From positions 2,232,001 to 2,296,000 of the forward strand of contig NZ_CP061378.1 in assembly GCF_015624485.1 (NCBI RefSeq): DNA of 64,000 nt, in the 5' to 3' direction. The DNA is from Bradyrhizobium genosp. L (GTDB lineage: Bacteria > Pseudomonadota > Alphaproteobacteria > Rhizobiales > Xanthobacteraceae). The translations under genes were made by a program, and so were the position numbers. Of this stretch, positions 17,384 to 26,938 are shown piece after piece (position 1 is the stretch's first letter; each line of letters begins with the position of its first letter). The notes below the pieces were generated by a model. The model did not search any database. It was not told where the DNA came from and worked only from the letters and a program-made list of their open reading frames with translations.

Positions 17384-18595
17384 TTGGACAAGACAATAGC
17401 CGGCAACGATGAGGGGAATTTGACAGGCAGCTTCGCCGGGCTCCGCGTGCTCGATTTTTCGACCACGATTGCCGGCCCGCATTGCACGCGGATGCTCGCC
17501 GACATGGGCGCTGAGGTGATCAAGATCGAACCGGCCGAAGGCGAGACGATGCGCACCCGCCCGCCGGTGCGCAACAACTGCTCGACGGTGTTCGGCCAGC
17601 TCAACGTCGGCAAACACAGCGTGGTGCTCGACCTGAAGTCTCCGGCCGGCGTCGAGGCGGTGCGCCGGCTGATTGCGACGGCCGATGTGCTGGTGGAGAA
17701 TTATCGGCCCGGCGTGATGCGGCGGCTGAAGCTCGACTACGCCGCGATCCGCGACATCAATCCGAGGCTGGTCTATTGCTCGATCTCCGGCTATGGCCAG
17801 ACCGGTCCGTCGGCGGAACTGCCGGCCTATGCGCCGGTGATCCATGCCGCGTCCGGCTACGAAATGGCGCATCTCGCCTATCAGCCGGGCCGCAGCCGGC
17901 CCGATTATTGCGGCATCTATCATGCCGACGTGGTGACCGGCACCTACGCTTTCGGTGCGATCTCGGCCGCGCTCTATCAGCGCAGCACGAGCGGCAAGGG
18001 TCAGCACATCGATGTCTCGATGCTGGAATCGATGTTGAGCCTCACTTTGAACGAAGTGCAGGGGACACAATTCGAGATCAAGCCACCGCAGCGCCCGATG
18101 TTCGGGCCGACTGCAACCAGCGACGGCTATGTGATGATGGCGATCGCCAGCGAGAAGACGTTCCAGAACCTGATGCAGGTGATCGGCCGTCCCGAATGGA
18201 TCTCCGATTCGCGCTTCGCGAGATATGCCGACCGGCGCGCCAATTGGGGCGTCCTGATGGATGGCGTCGAAGCCTGGTCGCGCACGCAGACGACGCAAGC
18301 GTGTCTTGCGGCACTCAATGAGCATGGCGTGCCGTCGTCGGCCTACCGCACCGTGCGCGAAGCGCTGGCCGATCCGCAAGTAGCGCATCGTGATGCGCTG
18401 GCCGAGGTCGAGGACGGCGGCGGCATGTTCAAGGTGCTCAATCAGCCGTTCCGCATGTCAGGCGCGACCGTCGCGGCCGGCAAGCGCATGTCGACGCTCG
18501 GCGAGCACACGCTGTCTTACCTGAAGGAGATCGGCCTCTCCGAGCGGGAGATCGCAAGCTTCTCGAGCCTGCGACCGAAATCGGCACAAGGTTAG
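17384..18595 (+). CDS. CaiB/BaiF family CoA-transferase
   Basis: A class III CoA-transferase, about 403 residues from a TTG at 17384 that follows GGAGGGAG; the frame is open further upstream to 17291. Family landmarks are GLRVLDFSTTIAGPHCTRML, LADMGAEVIKIEPAEGE, LDLKSPAGVEAVRRLIATAD and ENYRPGVMRRLKLDY. YHADVVTGTYA supplies the catalytic Asp that forms the acyl-anhydride intermediate. These enzymes move CoA between carboxylic acids. It lies 118 bp upstream of a peptide-type ABC importer, so it may activate an acid taken up by that system; this link is inference from position only. Confidence 0.87.
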   Translation: MDKTIAGNDEGNLTGSFAGLRVLDFSTTIAGPHCTRMLADMGAEVIKIEPAEGETMRTRPPVRNNCSTVFGQLNVGKHSVVLDLKSPAGVEAVRRLIATADVLVENYRPGVMRRLKLDYAAIRDINPRLVYCSISGYGQTGPSAELPAYAPVIHAASGYEMAHLAYQPGRSRPDYCGIYHADVVTGTYAFGAISAALYQRSTSGKGQHIDVSMLESMLSLTLNEVQGTQFEIKPPQRPMFGPTATSDGYVMMAIASEKTFQNLMQVIGRPEWISDSRFARYADRRANWGVLMDGVEAWSRTQTTQACLAALNEHGVPSSAYRTVREALADPQVAHRDALAEVEDGGGMFKVLNQPFRMSGATVAAGKRMSTLGEHTLSYLKEIGLSEREIASFSSLRPKSAQG

Positions 18596-18713
18596 CCCTG
18601 CGGCCTTTCATCCGTATTGCGGCCTTGTCGTGCGCGGCTTTTCCGGACAATGTGCGCGCCATCACATGACGATCCGGAACGCCGGACGTTGCGCATCTCG
18701 GGAGGGAGCACGG

Positions 18714-20255
18714 ATGAAGCGGAACGGCCGCGCGCATGCGGTTGCGCGTTTATTTCTTGTCGCGGGATTTGTTGCGGCAGCGTCAGCAACGCCTGCCAGC
18801 GCGCAGAAGCAGGGCGGCACGCTCAATGTCGGTCTCGAGCTCGACATCCCCGGTTTTGATCCGCTGAAGGTCGGCGTGTTCGACACTGCGGCGCTGACCG
18901 CGGCATCGGCGATTTTCGACACGCTCACCTATCTCGACGACAAGGGCGAGCCGCAGCCGAAGCTTGCGCTGTCCTGGACCCACTCGGATGATTTCAAGAC
19001 CTGGACTTTCAAGCTGCGTCCGGGCGTGAAATTCCACGACGGCACGCCGTTCAATGCCGAAGCCTACAAGGCGAATTTCGATCGGCAGAAGGATCCCGCC
19101 AACAAGTGCCGCTGTGCCTTCTACATCGCTGCCGTCAAGGACGTGCAGGCGACCGACGAACTGACGCTGGTCGTCCACCTCAGCGACCCCGCGCTGAACT
19201 ATCCGGCACTGGTATCGTACCCCAACCAGAACGCCGCGGTGCAGTCGCCGACGGCCTGGAAGACCAAGGGCGACGACTACAATCGCAATCCGGTCGGCAC
19301 CGGACCCTACGTTCTCAAATCGTGGACCGCCGGCGACCGCATGGTGCTGGAGAAGAACCCGGATTACTGGGACAAGGACAAGGTCTATTTCGACCGCATC
19401 ACCTTGAAGCCGCTGCCCGACGCGCAGTCGCGCTTTGCCAGCCTGCAATCCGGCGAGGTCGACCTGATCTGGGATGACGAAGCCGATTCCGACAACATCA
19501 AGAAGGCGCAAAAGGACTCCAAGCTCACCGTGCACACCTACACCGGTTCGGGCGCGTCGGTTTATGCCTTCAACACCAAGACCCCGCCGTTCGACGATGT
19601 GCGCGTGCGGCAGGCGCTGGTGATGGCGCTCGATCGCAAGAAGTGGTCGCAGGCCACCGCCGGCGGGCTGGCGCGTCCCGCCAGCAATCCTTACGGCGAC
19701 GGTTCCTGGGTCAAGTGCAAGGACGACGGCGCGTTGCCAGAGGATCCCGAGAAGGCGAAGGCACTGATCAAGGATTACGGCAAGCCCGTCGAGTTCAAGA
19801 TGCTGGTCACGGCGACGCCGCGCGGCCGCACCAGCGGACAGGTGCTGCAGCAATTCTGGAAGCGCATCGGTGCCAACATGGAGATCGAGCAGGTCGATCA
19901 GGCCACCATTCCGCCGCGCGCCTTCATGCGCCAGTTCCAGCTGACGCCGTGGCGCATCGTCGATCTCGCCGATCCCGATCCGCAGATGTACGCCAATTTC
20001 CACACCGGCAGCCCGGTCGCACTGGCCAATTACTCAAATCCGGAGCTCGACAAGCTGCTTGAGCACGCCCGCACCACGGCGGACACCGCCCAGCGCATCG
20101 AGGACTATTGCGCGATCAGCCGCCTGATCAACAAGGAGGCGATCTGGTTCTGGACCTATCAAAACACCTACTACGCGATATCGAGCGCGAAGGTGAAAGG
20201 CCTGCCCAACATGTACAGCGGAATGATCGACGTCTCGCGCACCTGGAAGGACTAG
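18714..20255 (+). CDS. Peptide/nickel-type ABC transporter solute-binding protein
   Basis: A family 5 extracellular solute-binding protein of about 513 residues. The start at 18714 follows GGGAGGGAG. A Sec signal peptide ends around TPASAQK. The mature part starts GGTLNVGLELDIPGFDPLK and contains WTHSDDFKTWTFKLRPGVKF and HDGTPFNAEAYKANFDRQKD, the canonical DppA/OppA fold motifs. Ligands of the family include peptides, opines, glutathione and sugars. It is the first gene of an operon with two permeases and two ATPases, all tightly spaced. Confidence 0.92.
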   Translation: MKRNGRAHAVARLFLVAGFVAAASATPASAQKQGGTLNVGLELDIPGFDPLKVGVFDTAALTAASAIFDTLTYLDDKGEPQPKLALSWTHSDDFKTWTFKLRPGVKFHDGTPFNAEAYKANFDRQKDPANKCRCAFYIAAVKDVQATDELTLVVHLSDPALNYPALVSYPNQNAAVQSPTAWKTKGDDYNRNPVGTGPYVLKSWTAGDRMVLEKNPDYWDKDKVYFDRITLKPLPDAQSRFASLQSGEVDLIWDDEADSDNIKKAQKDSKLTVHTYTGSGASVYAFNTKTPPFDDVRVRQALVMALDRKKWSQATAGGLARPASNPYGDGSWVKCKDDGALPEDPEKAKALIKDYGKPVEFKMLVTATPRGRTSGQVLQQFWKRIGANMEIEQVDQATIPPRAFMRQFQLTPWRIVDLADPDPQMYANFHTGSPVALANYSNPELDKLLEHARTTADTAQRIEDYCAISRLINKEAIWFWTYQNTYYAISSAKVKGLPNMYSGMIDVSRTWKD

Positions 20256-20261
20256 CGCTGC

Positions 20262-21212
20262 ATGCTGTTCTTCGTCGCGCGCAGGCTCGTGTATCTCGTG
20301 CCGGTGCTGATCGCCGTCTCGGTCCTGACCTTTGCGATCGCGTCCCTGCTGCCGGGCGATCTTGCCTATGTGATCCTCGGCGACCAGGCGACGCCGGAGA
20401 ACGTCGCGGCGCTGCGCCACGATATGGGGCTCGATCAACCGGTGTGGCTGCGCTATTTCGGCTGGCTCTGGCACATCCTGCAGGGTGATTTCGGCCGCTC
20501 GTTCCGCACCGGGCAGACCGTGCTGCAGGCGGTCAGCGAGCGCATCCCGGTGTCGTTCGAGCTGATGATCTTCGCCGAGTTGATAGGGCTTGCGATCGGC
20601 GTGCCGCTGGCGATCGCCTGCGCGGCCAAGGCCGGCAGCGCGTTCGATCGCTTCATGACCGGCACGGCGTTCGGCATGCTGTCGGTGCCGACCTTCCTGT
20701 CCGCAATCCTCTTGATCTATCTGTTCGCGGTGCAGCTCGGCCTGTTGCCGGCGACCGGCTACGTGCCGTTCACCGAGGAGCCGCTCGCCAATCTGCGCTT
20801 CATGGTGCTGCCGGCGCTGACGTTGGGTCTCGCGGAATGGCCGGGCATCATGCGCGTGCTGCGCTCCGACATGATCGCGGCACTTCAGGAGGACTACATC
20901 GCGCTCGCCAAGGCCAAGGGCCTGAAGCCGTCGCGTATCCTGTTCGTGCATGCGCTGAAGCCGTCGTCGCTGACGCTCGTCACCATCACCGGCATCAATA
21001 TCGGCCGCTTGATCGGCGGCGCGGTCATCGTCGAATCGATCTTCGCCCTGCCGGGGATCGGCCGCCTGCTGGTCGGCGCGATCTACACCCGCGACCTCAT
21101 CATCCTGCAGGGCGTGGTGCTGCTGGTCGCGGCCGGCTTCGTGATCATGAACTTCATCGTCGACCTGCTCTATGCCGTGCTCGACCCGAGGATCCGCCAT
21201 GGCCACGCTTGA
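20262..21212 (+). CDS. Peptide-type ABC transporter permease (DppB-like)
   Basis: A 316-residue inner-membrane permease with six predicted helices. The N-terminus FFVARRLVYLVPVLIAVSVL and the segment LPGDLAYVILGDQATPE are typical of DppB/OppB. The coupling helix is ALAKAKGLKPSRILFVHALK. It starts 6 bp after the solute-binding protein gene and overlaps the next permease gene by 14 bp. Confidence 0.93.
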   Translation: MLFFVARRLVYLVPVLIAVSVLTFAIASLLPGDLAYVILGDQATPENVAALRHDMGLDQPVWLRYFGWLWHILQGDFGRSFRTGQTVLQAVSERIPVSFELMIFAELIGLAIGVPLAIACAAKAGSAFDRFMTGTAFGMLSVPTFLSAILLIYLFAVQLGLLPATGYVPFTEEPLANLRFMVLPALTLGLAEWPGIMRVLRSDMIAALQEDYIALAKAKGLKPSRILFVHALKPSSLTLVTITGINIGRLIGGAVIVESIFALPGIGRLLVGAIYTRDLIILQGVVLLVAAGFVIMNFIVDLLYAVLDPRIRHGHA

Positions 21213-22068
21213 GCTCGACGTTGCGGAGGTCACGGTGGCACCGACCCGGCGTTCGCGCCGGCTCGGGCTGCTGTTCTGGTTTGCGATCGGCTGGGTGACG
21301 CTGGTGTTCGCGGTTGCGATCCTTGCCGACGTGCTGCCGCTGCCGAGCCCGACCGACATGGACATGCTGGAGCGCCGCGGCCCCATCTCGGCCGAGCACT
21401 GGCTCGGCACCGACGGTCTTGGCCGTGACGAGCTGTCGCGGCTGGTCTATGGGGCGCGGATCTCGCTGATCGTCGGCCTCTGCGCGCCTGTCATCGGGCT
21501 GGTGTTCGGCGGCGCGCTCGGCATGCTCGCGGGCTATTTCCGCGGCCGCTTCGAATCCCTCATCGTCGGCGGCATGGACGTGCTGCTGGCGTTTCCGCCG
21601 CTGATCCTCGCGCTGGCGGTGACCGCTTATCTTGGCCAGTCGATCTTCAACCTGACCTGCATTCTCGGCGTGCTCGGCATTCCCGCCTTCATGCGGGTGG
21701 CGCGTGCCGCGACATTGACGCTGGCGCGCCGCGAATTCGTGATCGCGGCACAGGCGCTCGGGGCCAGTCATGCCCGCATCCTGCTGCGCGAATTGCTGCC
21801 GAACGTGCTGCTGCCGCTGCTGGCGTTCTTCCTGCTGGCGGTGGCCGTCATCATCGTCGCCGAAGGCTCGCTGTCGTTTCTCGGCCTCGGCGTGCCGCCG
21901 CCGATCTCGAGCTGGGGCAGCATGATCGGGGAGGGACGTGAAAGCCTCGACGTCGCCCCGATGCTCGCCTTCCTGCCCGCGATCGCGATGTTCCTGACCG
22001 TACTGGCGTTCAATCTGATCGGCGACACGGCGCGCGCCCTCACCGACCCAAGGCAGGGCGCGTTGTGA
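21199..22068 (+). CDS. Peptide-type ABC transporter permease (DppC-like)
   Basis: A 289-residue permease with the DppC/OppC landmarks HWLGTDGLGRDELSRLVYGA and AAQALGASHARILLRELLPN. The ATG at 21199 is chosen over one at 21172 because GAGG precedes it and the overlap with the upstream gene is shorter. The stop overlaps the GTG start of the next gene (GTGA), which shows translational coupling. Confidence 0.92.
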   Translation: MATLELDVAEVTVAPTRRSRRLGLLFWFAIGWVTLVFAVAILADVLPLPSPTDMDMLERRGPISAEHWLGTDGLGRDELSRLVYGARISLIVGLCAPVIGLVFGGALGMLAGYFRGRFESLIVGGMDVLLAFPPLILALAVTAYLGQSIFNLTCILGVLGIPAFMRVARAATLTLARREFVIAAQALGASHARILLRELLPNVLLPLLAFFLLAVAVIIVAEGSLSFLGLGVPPPISSWGSMIGEGRESLDVAPMLAFLPAIAMFLTVLAFNLIGDTARALTDPRQGAL

Positions 22069-23056
22069 GCGGCGCCTTGCTCTCGGTGGAAGACGCCGTG
22101 GTCGACTTGCCGACCCCGCGCGGCAATCTGCGCGCCGTCGATCACGTCGATCTCTCCGTCGACGCGGGCCGGACGCTCGGCATCGTCGGCGAATCCGGCT
22201 GCGGCAAGACCATGCTGTCGCGGGCGATCCTGCAATTGCTGCCGAAGAAGGCGAAGCCATCCGGTCGGGTGATGTTCGACGGGCAGGATCTGTTGAAACT
22301 GCCGGCGGAGAAATTACGCAAGCTGCGCGGCCGCTCGCTGGCGGTGGTGTTCCAGGACCCGATGACCTCGCTCAATCCGGTGCTGACCATCGGTACCCAG
22401 CTGATCGAGACCATTCAGGAACATCTCGCGCTCGATCTCGCGAAGGCGAGGCAGCGCAGCATCGAGCTGCTCGCTGCCGTCGGCATTCCGGCGCCGGAGC
22501 AGCGTCTCGCGCAATATCCGCATCAGCTCTCCGGCGGCATGCGCCAACGCGTGGCGATCGCGATCGCCCTGTCCTGCGAGCCGAAGCTCCTGATCGCGGA
22601 CGAGCCGACCACGGCGCTCGATGTCACGATCCAGGCCCAGATCCTCGATCTCCTGGCGCGCGAACAGCAGCGCCGCCACATGGCGATGATCATCATCACC
22701 CATGATCTCGGCGTCGTCGCCGGCCGCACCGACGAGGTCGCGGTGATGTATGCCGGCCGCGTGGTCGAGCGCGCGACGACGCCTGTGCTGTTCAAAGAGA
22801 TGCGGATGCCCTACACCGAGGCGCTGCTTGCAGCGCTTCCGCGGCTCGACGCCGCGCCACATACGCCACTGCCCGCGATCTCCGGCCGCCCGCCCGATCC
22901 GACCCGGCCGCTGAGGGGCTGCTCGTTCGCGCCGCGTTGCCGCTATGCCGCCGGCCGCTGCAGCACCGAGAAGCCATCGTTGAGCGCGGCGGCGACGCCG
23001 GGGCATCTCTATGCCTGCTTCCACCCGATCGAGAACGGCGGGAGGCTCGGCGCTTG

Positions 23057-23057
<1 letters not shown>
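22065..23057 (+). CDS. Peptide-type ABC transporter ATPase (DppD/OppD-like)
   Basis: A 330-residue ATPase with a GTG start embedded in the preceding stop. Walker A is [10 protein letters not shown], the signature is [15 protein letters not shown] and Walker B is [14 protein letters not shown]. The C-terminal oligopeptide domain includes [16 protein letters not shown], the Cys-rich motif that in relatives binds an iron-sulfur cluster. It ends in TGATG, overlapping the next start. Confidence 0.92.
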
Positions 23058-24022
<965 letters not shown>

Positions 24023-24107
24023 ATGGCGGGGCATCGACGGCGCATTTGTCCCGAACGGACAGGCATGGCAAGGTCGGCCGCAACAACACGTCTCCGGGAG
24101 AACAGCG

Positions 24108-25178
24108 ATGAAGAGCTTTCAGGTCGTCGATTTCAACGCGCCGCTGCAGGAAGTCGATCATCCGACGCCGCAACCGTCGGGCAGCCAGGTGCTGATCAAG
24201 GTCAAGGCCGCCGGCGTCTGCCATAGCGACCTGCACATCTGGGAGGGCGGCTACGATCTCGGCCACGGCCGCAAGCCGCTGTCGCTGAAGGATCGCGGCG
24301 TCTCGCTGCCGCGCACGATGGGGCATGAGACGGTCGGCGAGGTCGTGGCGTTCGGGCCCGACGTGAAGGATGCCGACAAAGGCGATCTCAAGGTCGGCGA
24401 CGTCGCGCTGGCCTATCCCTGGCTCGGCTGCGGCAAATGCCCGACCTGCCTCGGCGGCGACGAGAACATGTGCGCGGTCAAGCCGAATGCACTCGGCGTC
24501 TATTGCGACGGCGGCTACGCCGATCACATGACGGTGCCGCATCCGAAGTATCTGTTGAACCTGAAGGGGCTCGATCCCGTCACCGCTGCGCCCTATGCCT
24601 GTTCCGGCGTCACGACCTATAGCGCGCTGAAGAAGGTGGAGAAGGATTTCGACACCCCGATCGTGATCTTCGGTGCCGGCGGCCTCGGCCTGATGGCGCT
24701 GTCGCTGCTGAAAGCGATGGGCGGCAAGGGCGCCATCGTCGTCGATATCGATGCCCGGAAGCGCGAGGCGGCCGAGGCTGCCGGCGCGCTTGCGACCGTC
24801 GACGGCAAGGCGCCCGACGCGCTGGAGCAGCTGATCAAGAAGGCCGGCCAGCCGATCCGCGCCGTAATCGACCTGGTCGGCAACGCCCAGAGCTCGCAGC
24901 TCGGGTTCGATTGCCTGACCAAGGGCGGCAAGCTGGTGATCGTCGGCCTGTTCGGCGGCGGCGCGCCCTGGGCGCTGCCGCTGATCCCGATCAAGGCGGT
25001 CACGATCCAGGGCAGCTATGTCGGCAATTTGCGCGAGACGCAGGAGTTGCTCGATCTGGTGCGCGCGAAGAAGATCCCGGCGATCCCGGTGACGCCGATG
25101 CCGCTTGCCAAGGCCAACGAGGCGCTGACCAATCTGCAGAAGGGCCAGCTCGTCGGCCGCGCCGTGCTGACGCCGTAA
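24108..25178 (+). CDS. Zinc-dependent alcohol dehydrogenase
   Basis: A 356-residue medium-chain dehydrogenase. The start at 24108 follows CGGGAG. Catalytic zinc ligands are visible in AGVCHSDLHIW and MGHETVGEV. The structural zinc site is complete in GCGKCPTCLGGDENMC. The nucleotide-binding motif is GAGGLGLMAL, and VVDIDARKRE suggests NAD. It oxidises an alcohol to an aldehyde or ketone, substrate unknown. It follows the ABC importer and is followed, across a repeat, by an isopropylmalate-dehydrogenase-like gene. Confidence 0.9.
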   Translation: MKSFQVVDFNAPLQEVDHPTPQPSGSQVLIKVKAAGVCHSDLHIWEGGYDLGHGRKPLSLKDRGVSLPRTMGHETVGEVVAFGPDVKDADKGDLKVGDVALAYPWLGCGKCPTCLGGDENMCAVKPNALGVYCDGGYADHMTVPHPKYLLNLKGLDPVTAAPYACSGVTTYSALKKVEKDFDTPIVIFGAGGLGLMALSLLKAMGGKGAIVVDIDARKREAAEAAGALATVDGKAPDALEQLIKKAGQPIRAVIDLVGNAQSSQLGFDCLTKGGKLVIVGLFGGGAPWALPLIPIKAVTIQGSYVGNLRETQELLDLVRAKKIPAIPVTPMPLAKANEALTNLQKGQLVGRAVLTP

Positions 25179-25186
25179 TTCGCAGC

Positions 25187-25270
25187 CGTCATTGCGAGGA
25201 GCGTAGCGACGAAGCAATCCATCTCTCCCCGTGCCGAGACATGGATTGCTTCGCTTCGCTCGCAATGACG
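25187..25270. repeat. Palindromic dispersed repeat, family B
   Basis: An 84-bp inverted repeat. The left arm begins CGTCATTGCGAGGAGCG and GAAGCAATCCAT; the right arm is ATGGATTGCTTCG and CGCTCGCAATGACG. This type is widespread between genes of rhizobial genomes. It separates the alcohol dehydrogenase from the next gene and could form a long RNA hairpin. Confidence 0.85.
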
Positions 25271-25309
25271 ACCAAAACCCCCTGATCTTGACCTCTTGAG
25301 GAAATCCCC

Positions 25310-26392
25310 ATGTCCGCCAACAATGCATTCCACATCGCCGTGCTCGGCGGCGACGGTATCGGCCCTGAGGTGATGGCGCCTGCGCTCGAAGTGCTGCGCA
25401 AGATCGAGGCGTCGACCGACCTCCGATTCCGCTTCACCGAGGCACCGGCCGGCGCCAACAATTACAGGGAGACCGGCAAGTCGATGCCGGAATCGACCGT
25501 GCGGTTGTGCGACGAGGCGGACGCGATCCTGCTCGGCGCCTGCGGTCTGCCGTCGGTGCGCTACCCCGACAACACCGAGATCATGCCGCAAGTCGAGCTG
25601 CGCTTTCATTTCGATCTTTATGCCGGCGTGCGTCCGGCACGGCTGATCCCGGGCGTGCCGAGTCCGATCGTCGGCGCCGACCAGAAGGGCATCGACCTCG
25701 TCGTGATCAGGGAATCCACCGAAGGCCTGTTCGCCTCGATGGGCAAGGGCGTGGTCACCGACAGCGAGGCGCGCGAGACGCTGGTGATCACGCGCAAGAC
25801 CTCGGAGCGGCTGTTCGAATTCTCCTTCCGCCTCGCCGAGCGGCGCAAGGCGCGCGGCCGCGTCGGCGGCGGATTGACCTGCGTCGACAAGGCGAATGTG
25901 TTCAAGGCGTTTGCATTCTTCCGCGAGATGTTCGACGACGCGGCCAAGCATCATCCCGGCGTCAAGACCGATCGTCTCTACGTCGATGCGTGCTCGGCGC
26001 TGCTGGTCAAGCGCCCCTGGGATTTCGACGTCATGGTGATGGAGAACATGTTCGGCGACATCCTCTCCGACATGACGGCCGGCCTGATCGGCGGCATGGG
26101 CATGGCGCCGTCGGCCGATATCGGCGATCGCCACGCCGTATTCCAGCCCTGCCATGGCACTGCACCCGACATCATGGGGCAGGGCAAGGCCAACCCGACG
26201 GCGATGATTCTCTCCGCCGCGATGATGCTGGACTGGCTTGCCGACAAGCATGGTGTCGAGAGCGCCACCGAGGCCGCTGAGCGCATCGAGCGCGCCGTCG
26301 ACAAAGCCTATGCCGACGGCATCAAGCCGATGGAGTTCGGCGGCAGCAACGGCACCGCTGACGTCACGAAGGCGGTGCTGGCGGCGCTGTAG
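25310..26392 (+). CDS. Isocitrate/isopropylmalate dehydrogenase family protein
   Basis: A 360-residue decarboxylating beta-hydroxyacid dehydrogenase. It opens IAVLGGDGIGPEVMAPALEV. Substrate-side residues lie in ELRFHFDLYAGVRPARLIPG and the catalytic Lys in TCVDKANVFK. Metal-binding aspartates lie in MENMFGDILSDM, and the NAD pocket in PCHGTAPDIMGQGKANPTA. Sequence alone does not separate 3-isopropylmalate, tartrate, homoisocitrate or other malates as substrate. It is not next to leuC/leuD, which argues against housekeeping LeuB. The start follows TGAGGAAATCCCC. Confidence 0.85.
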   Translation: MSANNAFHIAVLGGDGIGPEVMAPALEVLRKIEASTDLRFRFTEAPAGANNYRETGKSMPESTVRLCDEADAILLGACGLPSVRYPDNTEIMPQVELRFHFDLYAGVRPARLIPGVPSPIVGADQKGIDLVVIRESTEGLFASMGKGVVTDSEARETLVITRKTSERLFEFSFRLAERRKARGRVGGGLTCVDKANVFKAFAFFREMFDDAAKHHPGVKTDRLYVDACSALLVKRPWDFDVMVMENMFGDILSDMTAGLIGGMGMAPSADIGDRHAVFQPCHGTAPDIMGQGKANPTAMILSAAMMLDWLADKHGVESATEAAERIERAVDKAYADGIKPMEFGGSNGTADVTKAVLAAL

Positions 26393-26400
26393 GAGAGGTC

Positions 26401-26420
26401 GAGGGGGCCACGGCCCCCTC
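26401..26420. terminator. Bidirectional hairpin between convergent genes
   Basis: GAGGGGGCC (26401-26409), loop AC, GGCCCCCTC (26412-26420): a perfect 9-bp inverted repeat lying between two convergent stop codons (26392 and 26429). No T-run follows on either strand, so termination may be Rho-assisted. Confidence 0.6.
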
Positions 26421-26428
26421 GCTCAGCA

Positions 26429-26764
26429 TCAACGGCGATGGCCGCCATGATGATGTCCGCCGTGGTGCCCACCGTGGCGATGCCCGCCATGGACGCGCGG
26501 CCCGTGATGGTGATGGCGCTGGATATGCGGACGATGATGCCATCCATGATGGCGTGGTCCGGAATAGCCGTAGGCACCGTAAGCGCTGGGCCGCCAGTGG
26601 CAGCCCCAGCGATCGCAGACGTAGCGCACCTGGTCGATATTGGACGTCGCGGCTGCGCTGTGGCTGGCGGTCGGAATGCCGTTCGGCATCGCCGCCGCCG
26701 CGCCCGATGTCAGCGCAGCGCTGCCGAGCGCGGCCAGTCCAATCACGGCAAGCTTGATGTTCAT
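26429..26764 (-). CDS. Small secreted histidine-rich protein
   Basis: A 111-residue protein. The start at 26764 is favoured by GGAG 6 bases upstream and because it puts a signal peptide (NIKLAVIGLAALGSAAL, ending GAAAA) at the N-terminus. The mature protein has a pair of Cys in YVCDRWGCHWRP, then a C-terminal tail of about 40 residues of which roughly 18 are His, mixed with Gly and Arg. I recognise no enzyme family. The tail would bind divalent metals such as Ni, Zn or Cu, so periplasmic metal buffering is a reasonable guess. The stop is convergent with the gene ending at 26392. Confidence 0.75.
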   Translation of the reverse strand: MNIKLAVIGLAALGSAALTSGAAAAMPNGIPTASHSAAATSNIDQVRYVCDRWGCHWRPSAYGAYGYSGPRHHGWHHRPHIQRHHHHGPRVHGGHRHGGHHGGHHHGGHRR

Positions 26765-26938
26765 CGAGATCTCCTTGGTTGAAGCCTGAAAACGTCCGTG
26801 CAGCGGCGTGGTTGCTGCGACAAAACGACAGGCGTTGCGCTTGTGTTCGCGCAACGTCGCTTCAACGCTGATAATGCGGAGTTCGAAAGCCACTTCGCGT
26901 CGCAGGCGGCAATTGGCCGCGCGACAGAATGGCGGCGC

